From Campylobacter concisus (GTDB taxonomy: Bacteria > Campylobacterota > Campylobacteria > Campylobacterales > Campylobacteraceae), in contig NZ_CABPVS010000006.1 of the NCBI RefSeq assembly GCF_902460845.1, forward strand, positions 1 through 64,000: 64,000 nucleotides of DNA, written 5' to 3'. Shown here one piece after another: positions 57,083 through 64,000 of this stretch. Below the pieces are notes generated by a model, which was not told where the DNA came from, did not search any database, and saw only the letters and a list, made by a program, of their open reading frames with translations. The stretch's first letter is position 1. Each line of letters begins with the position of its first letter. A program made the position numbers and the translations under genes.

Positions 57083-58166
57083 CCTTAAACTCCAAAAATT
57101 TCTCTATCTCATTGATAGCCTCTTTGTTTGAGAGTGAAAATTTGATCTCGATGCGCCTTGAAGCGTCCTTATCTTCGGCTCCATCTTTAAAAACTAACTC
57201 GTTGTAGCTTCGTCCACTTGCCACGAGCAGCTTTCTAAGGCGCACATCGTCACTAAATGAATTTATAAACTCCATAACCGCGTATGCTCTTTTTTGTGAA
57301 AGCTCCAAGTTATAAATATAGCTTCCGTCGCTATCTGTAAAGCCCTCAATTATAATTTGATCAATATTTGATGCGATATCTTTATCATTTAAAAGCACGT
57401 CGAAATATTTACTAAGAGTGGCCTTTAACTCCTCTTTGACCTCTTCTTTTAAGACCGCACTGCCCTTATCAAAAAGTACTGAGGAGCTAAGCTTTAGCGC
57501 GCCTGAGTTTGGATCGATCTCGATGCTCGATCCTAGCCTATCTTTTAGAGCTGAGATCACTTTTACCCTTATGCCAGTTAGGTTTTTGACCCTGTCACGA
57601 GTGACGTTTAAGTCCCTTAAAAGCTCATCATATCTAGCCTCTCTTTGGCTCACTTGCTCTAGCAAAAATGCGATCTTGGCTAAATTTTTCTCGCTACTTG
57701 CATTTGCATCGGTAAGCGCTCTATCTTTTGATGAAATTTCATCATTTAGCACGATCATCTTTTGATTTAGATCAAAAATACTAGCATTTAGTTCTTTTAT
57801 GCTCGCATTTGCGTCCTTGTTTGCATTTATTAGCTGAGCTAGCTTTTCTTTTAGAGCGTCTATTTGGATGACAAAAATTTCATTTGATTTTTTTAAATTT
57901 ATATTTTCGTCGCTTATCTTTGAAAGCTCGCTTTTTAGGGCTTCATTTAGCTCTTCAAGGGTAAAATTTTTACCCTGAGCATCTTTTAAATTTGCTAAAG
58001 CTGCGATGATGGCTTGCTCTTTATTTTCAAGGGTGTTTTGAGTTAGAACGTATTTTACGACGACAGCGCCGATTAGTAGCATAAAAACAAAGAGCAGACC
58101 CGCCATCAAGTCTGCGTACGAAACCCAAAAGCTTGATTGATCTTCGTTATTTTTGTTTATTTTCAT
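57075..58166 (-). CDS. MotB/OmpA-type peptidoglycan-binding membrane protein
   Basis: A 363-residue protein with one N-terminal helix carrying the MotB-type proton Asp (SYADLMAGLLFVFMLLIG, Asp20), a long coiled coil (about 45-205) and a C-terminal OmpA peptidoglycan-binding domain (IIIEGFTDSDGSYIYNLELS). It pairs with the MotA-like gene upstream (4-base overlap) as an ion-driven unit. It is distinct from the flagellar stator MotB, and the C. jejuni equivalent is Cj0599; no role is known to me. Confidence 0.82.
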   Translation of the reverse strand: MKINKNNEDQSSFWVSYADLMAGLLFVFMLLIGAVVVKYVLTQNTLENKEQAIIAALANLKDAQGKNFTLEELNEALKSELSKISDENINLKKSNEIFVIQIDALKEKLAQLINANKDANASIKELNASIFDLNQKMIVLNDEISSKDRALTDANASSEKNLAKIAFLLEQVSQREARYDELLRDLNVTRDRVKNLTGIRVKVISALKDRLGSSIEIDPNSGALKLSSSVLFDKGSAVLKEEVKEELKATLSKYFDVLLNDKDIASNIDQIIIEGFTDSDGSYIYNLELSQKRAYAVMEFINSFSDDVRLRKLLVASGRSYNELVFKDGAEDKDASRRIEIKFSLSNKEAINEIEKFLEFKGD

Positions 58167-59476
58167 TGCACTAGATTTTCGATCTTTTCTATTACAGAAT
58201 TTGCTTCTTTATCGATCTCGTCTATGTTCTTTTTAAGCTCAGCAATGAGGCTCTCGCGCTCTTTTTCACGCTCCAAGCTCCTGCCCTCCTGCTCGTAAGC
58301 TGCCTTAAATATCGTCGCACTCTCAACAAGCGAGGTTCTAAATGCCTTTAATGCCTCGTTTTGCTCTTTCATCAAAGATAGAGAAAATTCTTTTAAAATG
58401 GCATCAAAGCTCTTTATAGTCTGCTCAAATTTTAGCTGGCTCTCTTTTGTAGCGTTTAAATTTCTACTAAAAATTTCGCCAAGTTTTGCATGCTCGGTTA
58501 AAATTTTAACCTCCATATCTTTAAAGGCATTAGAAAACGCGCCAACTGCCTTTAATATATCGGAGTGGATTTTTACAAATTCATCTTGTTTTAGGCTAGC
58601 TTCATTTAGCATTTTTAAACTTGCGCTGAGCTCTGCCTTGCTTTGATTGATGATATTTTTCTCAACCTCACAAAGCTCTTTTAGACTGTTAAATTTCTCA
58701 TTTGTCTGCTCGCTTAGCTCTTTTACAAATTTATCATCAAGCACCATTTTAAAGGTATCGTGACTATCTTTAAAGTAGCCAACAGAGGCTTTCATGAAAT
58801 TTGCATTTAGCTCATTTTCCTGCCAGAAAAACTCACGGCTTAACTCTTTTTGCTCGCTGTAAAATCTCTCAAATTTACTAATGCCGATCTTTTCAAAAAA
58901 CATCCACCAAAGCGCTAAAAATATGCCATATATCGATACATAAAACGCTGTGGCCACGCCGTTTAGCAGTATGGCGATCTCTTTTTCAAGTCCGTTTGCG
59001 GTGCTTGAGCTAAAGCTTGGCATGGAGATAGCGATACTAATAAATGTGCCTAAAATTCCAAGCATAGGAAAGACTGCTTGGCCGATATTTGCTAGGTTGT
59101 CATTTCTAAAATTTCTTGTGTAGCTCTCGAAAAAATCTTCAAATTTAGCGTTTGCCTTTTTGACGCTTGAAATTTCAAAGAGGTGAGCAATGATAAATTC
59201 TTTTAGCCTTATTTTGTACTCTTTAGCATTTGCTAAGAAATTTGAGTAAGCGACTAAAGCGCTGTGACGTGAAAAGATAAAAGCGACAAAGAGTATAACG
59301 CCCATCATCACGATGGTGTGAAGCTTCATCTGAAAATTTATAACGCCAAGATACGCTAGTATCGCCAAGATGTAGATAGCTAAAGGGATAAAGATAACTT
59401 TAAAAAAAACAAAGAAAGAGTGAGCTTGGCGCTCTTTTGGTACGCTTAGCTCACTAAAATCATTTTGATTTTGCAT
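58163..59476 (-). CDS. MotA/ExbB-type ion-channel membrane protein with coiled-coil tail
   Basis: A 437-residue protein with four hydrophobic helices (about 25-48, 53-72, then the MotA/TolQ core at 140-210: IGQAVFPMLGILGTFISIAI, ATAFYVSIYGIFLALWW). A long charged coiled-coil C-terminus (about 220-437) follows. The length and tail recall ZorA of Zorya more than MotA, but no zorC/zorD/zorE gene is nearby. Position matches Cj0598 after fbaA. Probably forms a proton-driven complex with the MotB-like protein. Confidence 0.78.
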   Translation of the reverse strand: MQNQNDFSELSVPKERQAHSFFVFFKVIFIPLAIYILAILAYLGVINFQMKLHTIVMMGVILFVAFIFSRHSALVAYSNFLANAKEYKIRLKEFIIAHLFEISSVKKANAKFEDFFESYTRNFRNDNLANIGQAVFPMLGILGTFISIAISMPSFSSSTANGLEKEIAILLNGVATAFYVSIYGIFLALWWMFFEKIGISKFERFYSEQKELSREFFWQENELNANFMKASVGYFKDSHDTFKMVLDDKFVKELSEQTNEKFNSLKELCEVEKNIINQSKAELSASLKMLNEASLKQDEFVKIHSDILKAVGAFSNAFKDMEVKILTEHAKLGEIFSRNLNATKESQLKFEQTIKSFDAILKEFSLSLMKEQNEALKAFRTSLVESATIFKAAYEQEGRSLEREKERESLIAELKKNIDEIDKEANSVIEKIENLVQ

Positions 59477-59480
59477 AGGA

Positions 59481-60545
59481 TTAGTTCCTATTTAGGCAGT
59501 TTAAGTCGCTAAAAGCAGTCTGAAGGCGCTTAACCATGCTCTCCTCGCCACTTCTTAGCCATTTCCTTGGATCGTAGTATTTTTTATTTGGTTTATCGTC
59601 GCCTTCTGGGTTGCCGATCTGACCTTGCAAGTATGCTCTATTTTTAGCCTCATACTCGCGTACGCCGTCCCAGAAAGCCCACTGAGTATCAGTATCAATG
59701 TTCATCTTGATAACACCGTAGCTCACAGCATTTTTGATATCTTTTAGCTCACTGCCACTACCGCCATGAAATACAAAATTTACTGGCTTGTCGCTTTTTG
59801 TATTAAATTTCTTAGCGACATAGGCTTGTGAGTTTTTAAGAATTTCTGGTCTTAGCACGACATTGCCCGGTTTATAAACGCCGTGAACGTTGCCAAAACT
59901 AGCTGCGATGCTAAATTTATCGCTTATCTTACTTAGTCTTTCATAAGCAAGCGCGACATCTTCTGGCTGAGTGTAAAGAAGTGCGTTATCAACACTTGTG
60001 TTATCTACGCCATCTTCTTCGCCTCCAGTGACGCCAAGCTCGATCTCTAAGCTGATGCCAAGCTCGCTAAGCTCTTTTAGATACTTCTCGCACGTGCTTA
60101 AATTTTCATTGATATTCTCTTCGCTAAGATCAAGCATGTGAGAGCTAAAAAGTGGCACGCCGTGAGTTTTTTTATACTCATGACTTGCTTTTACTAGCTC
60201 ATCTATCCAAGGTAAAAGCTTTCTAGCAGCATGGTCTGTATGTAAAATGACTGGCACGCCATAAGCTTTGGCTAGCAAATGAACATGCTTTGCTCCAGCG
60301 ATCGCACCAAGAACGGCTGCGTTTTCGCAGGCTTTACCAGCGTAAAAACCTGCACCGCCATTACTAAACTGAACGATAACAGGCGAGTTAGCAACCTTTG
60401 CCGCTTCTAAAACAGCATTTACTGAGTCGCTGCCTACGACATTTACAGCAGGTATTGCAAAACCTTGCTCTTTGGCATAAGCATAAAGTTTTGTTACATC
60501 ATCTCCGCTTAAAACACCAGGTTTTACGATATCTAAAACGCCCAT
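59481..60545 (-). CDS. fbaA: Class II fructose-bisphosphate aldolase
   Basis: Zinc-dependent aldolase of gluconeogenesis, important because Campylobacter lacks a full glycolysis. The 354 residues start MGVLDIVKPGVLSGDD and include the zinc ligands LHTDHAARKLL, HGGSGS and MNIDTDTQWA. ATG 60545 has GGAGG six bases upstream; an upstream in-frame ATG at 60557 lies inside that ribosome site region and is not used. Follows peb4. Confidence 0.95.
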   Translation of the reverse strand: MGVLDIVKPGVLSGDDVTKLYAYAKEQGFAIPAVNVVGSDSVNAVLEAAKVANSPVIVQFSNGGAGFYAGKACENAAVLGAIAGAKHVHLLAKAYGVPVILHTDHAARKLLPWIDELVKASHEYKKTHGVPLFSSHMLDLSEENINENLSTCEKYLKELSELGISLEIELGVTGGEEDGVDNTSVDNALLYTQPEDVALAYERLSKISDKFSIAASFGNVHGVYKPGNVVLRPEILKNSQAYVAKKFNTKSDKPVNFVFHGGSGSELKDIKNAVSYGVIKMNIDTDTQWAFWDGVREYEAKNRAYLQGQIGNPEGDDKPNKKYYDPRKWLRSGEESMVKRLQTAFSDLNCLNRN

Positions 60546-60560
60546 TTTATCCTCCAAATT

Positions 60561-61379
60561 TTATTTGTATTCTATCTTTGCTTTTTGGCGTAGAGCTTCA
60601 CTTTTTTGTCTAACAGCAGCTTGAAATTTCTCCATTTTAACAGCTTGCTCGATCTCTGCTTTTGCTTGCTCAAAGCTTACAGTGCCAGCAGCTTTGCCAT
60701 CTTCTTTTAAGATAACATGGTAGCCAAACTGAGTTTTAACTGGTTTAGTTGAAACTGTGCCATTAGCCATTGAAAATGCTGCGTCTGCAAAAGGTTTTAC
60801 CATTTGGCTTTGACCAAACCAGCCAAGTGCGCCACCATGTGCTGCTGAGCCTTTGTCGATTGATTTTTGGCTTGCAAGCTCTGCGAATTTCTTTGTTAGC
60901 GCCTCACCTTTTAAATTTTTAAGTTGAGCGATGATGTCGTTTGCTGTTTTTTCATCTTCAACTAGGATATGCCTTGCTTTTGCTTGAGCTGGCTCGTTCA
61001 TACTTGCTTTGTTTTTATTGTAAAAATCTTTTAGTTCGTTATCACTTACTTTTATGCCGTCAAAAAGCTTTCTCATATAAAGCTCAACTGCGATGCCTTC
61101 TTGCGCTGCTTTTACAGCTTTGATGTACTCTACATCTTTTTCGATACCGCTTGACTTAGCATCTTTTAAAAGAAGTTTTCTATTTATTAGATCGTCGATT
61201 ATACGTTTTTTTTCATTTGGTTGAAGCTTGCTAGCGTCAAAACCTGGCATAGCTGCTGATAAAAGGCTTGAAATATCGCTATCGCTTATAGCATCACCAT
61301 CAACTGTTGCAACTACTGCTGCATTTAGAGTAACAGCTGCTGCTAAACTTAAAACTGCTGGAAACAAAAATTTTTTCAT
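60561..61379 (-). CDS. peb4: PEB4-type periplasmic peptidyl-prolyl isomerase
   Basis: A 272-residue SurA/PrsA-like chaperone: signal peptide (1-20, cut after LNA), N-terminal helical chaperone part (30-130) and a parvulin domain ([41 protein letters not shown]). In C. jejuni PEB4/Cbf2 (Cj0596) it aids outer-membrane protein folding and adhesion, and sits before fbaA as here. First gene of the minus-strand run down to hisD. Confidence 0.93.
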   Translation of the reverse strand: MKKFLFPAVLSLAAAVTLNAAVVATVDGDAISDSDISSLLSAAMPGFDASKLQPNEKKRIIDDLINRKLLLKDAKSSGIEKDVEYIKAVKAAQEGIAVELYMRKLFDGIKVSDNELKDFYNKNKASMNEPAQAKARHILVEDEKTANDIIAQLKNLKGEALTKKFAELASQKSIDKGSAAHGGALGWFGQSQMVKPFADAAFSMANGTVSTKPVKTQFGYHVILKEDGKAAGTVSFEQAKAEIEQAVKMEKFQAAVRQKSEALRQKAKIEYK

Positions 61380-61474
61380 ATAAATCCTTTAAAAAATTGA
61401 TTTTATGGGCAAGATTATATCAAATAATGCGATAACTTTTCATTTAACTTAAGAAAATAAGGTAAAATACGAAA

Positions 61475-62107
61475 ATGAGAACAAAAAAAGATATTTTAGA
61501 GATAAAAACAAGACTTCTAGAAGAGTTTAAAGACGCCAAAAGCGAGCTTAAATTTAGAAATTTATATGAGCTACTTGTCTGTGTCATGCTCTCAGCCCAG
61601 TGCACCGATAAGAGAGTAAATTTAATAACTCCAGCTTTATTTGAAGCATATAAAGATGTCTATGAGCTAGCAAGTGCGAATTTAGCAAGCCTAAAACTAA
61701 TGATAAACTCATGCAGCTTTTTTAATAACAAAGCGGTGAATTTAATCAAAATGGCAAACAGCGTGGTTGAGCTTTATAATGGAGAAATTCCGCTTGATGA
61801 AGAGAAACTAAAAGCCCTTGCTGGAGTTGGACAAAAGACCGCCCATGTCGTGCTTTTAGAAGCTACAAATGCAAATGTTATGGCTGTTGATACGCACGTT
61901 TTTAGAGTGGCGCACAGACTTGATCTTAGTCATGCAAAGACGCCAGAAGCCACTGAAGCTGATCTTAGCCATGCCTTTAAAACAGATCTTGGTAAGCTTC
62001 ATCAAGCCATGGTACTCTTTGGACGTTACACCTGTAAAGCCAAAAAACCACTTTGCTATGAGTGTATCTTAAATGATCTTTGTAACAGCAAGGACAAGGT
62101 TATTTAA
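61475..62107 (+). CDS. nth: Endonuclease III
   Basis: DNA glycosylase/AP lyase for oxidised pyrimidines. The 210 residues have the helix-hairpin-helix LAGVGQKTAHVVL with catalytic Lys, VDTHVFRVAHRL with catalytic Asp, and the C-terminal [4Fe-4S] ligands CX6CX2CX5C (CKAKKPLCYECILNDLC). Convergent with dsbD; the reading frames overlap by 8 bases. Confidence 0.95.
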   Translation: MRTKKDILEIKTRLLEEFKDAKSELKFRNLYELLVCVMLSAQCTDKRVNLITPALFEAYKDVYELASANLASLKLMINSCSFFNNKAVNLIKMANSVVELYNGEIPLDEEKLKALAGVGQKTAHVVLLEATNANVMAVDTHVFRVAHRLDLSHAKTPEATEADLSHAFKTDLGKLHQAMVLFGRYTCKAKKPLCYECILNDLCNSKDKVI

Positions 62108-63830
62108 TTTTCTCAAGCTTTGCTAGAAAATTTTTAGCATCTATAAAGCCGATAGTTCTAAGAAATTTTAGCTCATCGCCACCATTAAATAGCAAGAGTG
62201 CAGGCGGATCAATAAGCCCAAAATTTCTTAGCATCTCATCATTTTGTGATCCACCATTTGTTACATCGATACGAATAAGTGCAAAATTTGCCAAAGCATC
62301 CATAACATCACTATCTTTAAAAGTGATCTTTTCTATCTCTTTGCAGCTTACACACCAATCAGCATAAAAATCTACTAGAACGGGCTTTTTTGAGTTTTTT
62401 ATTATCTCATTTAGTTCATCTAAATTTTTAACGGAATTAAATTTTAACGCACTATCACTTTTTGCCAAATTTAGTCCAGAAAGCGGAGAAAAAGCCTCCT
62501 TTGAGCCCAAAAATGAACCAACTATTAGCATAACTGAATATATAAAAACTAGGATAAAAAACGCTTTTTTGAACTTAGCCCAGCTTTGCTCTGCTACTTC
62601 AAATGCGCCAAAATAAACTGCCATAAAGACGCCTATAATGCCATATCCTAATAGCTCAAAAAATTCTCCAAGCACACGCGCAAGGATCCAAATCGCCATG
62701 ATGAGCATCAAAAAACCAAAGAATTTTTTCACTTCATCCATCCAGCTACCAGGTTTTGGCAAGAGTTTTCCAGAGCTTAGCCCGATAATAAGTAGTGGCA
62801 CGCCCATGCCAAGCCCCATGACAAAAAGCATAATGCCACCATAAAAGACATTTCCACTTTGAGCGATATAAAGAAGCGCGCCCGCTAGTGGTGCTGCTAC
62901 GCAAGGTGATACGATGAGAGCTGAGGCAAAACCCATAATAAAAATTCCAACATAGCCTGAACTATTTTGAGATTTTTTACTTATTAAATTTTCAAATTTT
63001 GCTGGCAATTTTATATCATAAAATCCAAACATACTAAAGCTTAAAATGACAAAAATGGCCGCAAAAGTGCCAAGTACATAGATATTTTGCAAAGCTCCTG
63101 CGATACCAAAGCCAAGTAGGCTAGCTGCCACTCCAGCTAGTGCGTAAGCTAGGCTCATCGCGACAACATAAACAAATGATAATAAAAAGCCTTTTTTTGC
63201 ATTTAAATTAGCACCTTTTGAGACGATTATGCTTGAAAGTATCGGTATCATCGGGAAGACGCAAGGTGTTAGTGAAAGCAAGAGACCATAACCAAAAAAA
63301 GTAAGAAGTGAAATAAAGAAATTTTTATCTCCAAGCCCATTTGCGATATCTTGCTCGCTAGAAAATTCTTCAGCAAAGCTGTCGGTATCGTTTTTTTGCT
63401 CTTTTTTAAAAGTGGCGATGCTAAATTTTCCAGCTTGGTCAGTTATCTCATAAATTTTACTTTGCGGACGGTAGCAAATGCCGTTTTTAGCACAGCCTTG
63501 ATAGTTAATGTCAAGTATTGCTTTGCCATTTGAAAGATTTTCTTTTACCAAATTTAATGGGATAAAAATCGAAAAATCTTTTGGATAAATTTCATATTCT
63601 CCCGTATTTTCACTACTTGGTAAATTTAATAGCTCATTTATCTTTTTGCCAGCTAGTTTAATCTCAAAACTCTCTTTATAAAGATAGATATTTTCACCAA
63701 AGTTAAACTTCACTTCAACATTTTGACTATCAATGCTTGGAGTTAAGACAAAGGCTTTGCTAACATCTAAAACCTCAGCAAAAAGCGAGCTTGCAAATAA
63801 AATAAGCGAAAAAAGAAATTTTAAAAACAT
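62100..63830 (-). CDS. dsbD: Thiol:disulfide interchange protein DsbD
   Basis: Moves reducing power from cytoplasmic thioredoxin to the periplasm. The 576 residues have a signal peptide, the alpha domain (20-130; CAKNGICYRP), an eight-helix core with Cys in LTPCVFPMIP and VSPCVAAPLAG, and a C-terminal thioredoxin domain with WCVSCKE. ATG start with AGGA. Position matches Cj0603c. Confidence 0.95.
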   Translation of the reverse strand: MFLKFLFSLILFASSLFAEVLDVSKAFVLTPSIDSQNVEVKFNFGENIYLYKESFEIKLAGKKINELLNLPSSENTGEYEIYPKDFSIFIPLNLVKENLSNGKAILDINYQGCAKNGICYRPQSKIYEITDQAGKFSIATFKKEQKNDTDSFAEEFSSEQDIANGLGDKNFFISLLTFFGYGLLLSLTPCVFPMIPILSSIIVSKGANLNAKKGFLLSFVYVVAMSLAYALAGVAASLLGFGIAGALQNIYVLGTFAAIFVILSFSMFGFYDIKLPAKFENLISKKSQNSSGYVGIFIMGFASALIVSPCVAAPLAGALLYIAQSGNVFYGGIMLFVMGLGMGVPLLIIGLSSGKLLPKPGSWMDEVKKFFGFLMLIMAIWILARVLGEFFELLGYGIIGVFMAVYFGAFEVAEQSWAKFKKAFFILVFIYSVMLIVGSFLGSKEAFSPLSGLNLAKSDSALKFNSVKNLDELNEIIKNSKKPVLVDFYADWCVSCKEIEKITFKDSDVMDALANFALIRIDVTNGGSQNDEMLRNFGLIDPPALLLFNGGDELKFLRTIGFIDAKNFLAKLEKIK

Positions 63831-63935
63831 ACTAATCCTTGTTAAATTAAAAAAGATGATTTTAGTCTAAATTCCTAAATTTATTCTATTTTATTGTAAA
63901 ATTGTGAAAATATGTGAAATTTTAAAGGAGCAAAG

Positions 63936-64000
63936 ATGTCAAAAGACAAAAAACACCAAAAAAGTGAGAAACTTGGCTACGAGGAAGAGCTTAGACTACT
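63936..64000 (+). CDS. Start of a probable polyphosphate kinase 2 gene (cut by window end)
   Basis: ATG at 63936 with AAAGGAG six bases upstream; the first 21 codons give a Lys-rich start (MSKDKKHQKSEKLGYEEELR) like PPK2 proteins, and the C. jejuni gene after dsbD is the ppk2 Cj0604. The coding region continues beyond the window, so the call rests mainly on position. Confidence 0.55.
   Translation, partial: MSKDKKHQKSEKLGYEEELRL

Noticed and set aside
57075..59476. Zorya anti-phage system
   Set aside because: Only the motor-like pair is present; no zorC, zorD or zorE-type gene lies nearby and the neighbours are core metabolic genes.

Overview
This window reads as a Campylobacter chromosome, most like the C. 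concisus group. The evidence is low GC, the futalosine menaquinone gene mqnE, an ispDF fusion followed by an HP1021/Cj1608-type regulator, the peb4-fbaA-MotA/MotB-like block, flaC, and dsbD next to a ppk2-like start. These gene orders match known C. jejuni neighbourhoods (Cj0506-0508, Cj0595-0604, Cj0788-0789, Cj1605-1610). This identification is from memory, not from a database search. No rRNA, tRNA, CRISPR array, insertion sequence or prophage was found.

Layout. 0.2-5 kb (minus): a pilin-like protein, a polytopic membrane protein, a purine phosphoribosyltransferase, a purine permease and mqnE. 5-9.4 kb (plus): a GlnD-like protein and glmS. 9.5-11.7 kb: a decayed patch, with a CsgG-family lipoprotein gene split by one stop codon, a Tyr/Arg-rich exported protein and a ruined Fic-domain gene. 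11.7-19.8 kb: a DJ-1-like protein, dapD, yagU, two unknown genes, a UPF0210/ACT pair, mrp and thiC. 19.9-23.6 kb (plus): ispDF, the atypical response regulator, an ATP-sulfurylase-like protein and pgpA. 23.7-26 kb (minus): an unknown protein, hemH and an oxidoreductase. 26.2-32 kb (plus): alaS, a membrane protein, maf, pbpA and a ComEA-like protein, followed by a broken phosphoethanolamine transferase. 33.2-40.2 kb (minus): glyS, a small membrane ORF, an exported nuclease, trmL, cca, a CiaD-position protein, a small helical protein and leuB.

40.2-45.1 kb is compositionally different. Its codons are rich in CG dinucleotides, unlike either flank. It holds leuD, two DUF2892 genes (one frameshifted), a Tat-type sulfide:quinone-oxidoreductase-like flavoprotein, a Crp/Fnr regulator, a divergent TehA/SLAC1 channel and a YD-repeat-like exported protein. 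Two copies of a GTnAC-N3-GTTAC palindrome lie upstream of the flavoprotein and between the regulator and the channel. I read this as an acquired reactive-sulfur or redox-response module with its own regulator; it is the best candidate here for a little-described system.

45.3-49.5 kb: a DUF4299 protein, a DsrE-like protein, a LysE exporter, asparaginase and AzlCD. 49.6-54.9 kb: a Sel1 protein, flgG/flgF behind a clear sigma-54 promoter, rpoD, and flaC. 54.9-61.4 kb: one minus-strand run, peb4-fbaA-MotA-like-MotB-like-PLP enzyme-hisD. 61.5-64 kb: nth, dsbD and the start of a probable ppk2.

Several proteins keep a family fold but lack family-defining residues: the GlnD-like nucleotidyltransferase, the DJ-1-like protein, the response regulator, the ATP-sulfurylase-like protein and Mrp. 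Four genes are interrupted: the CsgG-family, Fic, EptC-like and second DUF2892 genes. The Fic gene is clearly decayed; the other three could also be sequencing errors or, for EptC, slippage in an A7 tract.
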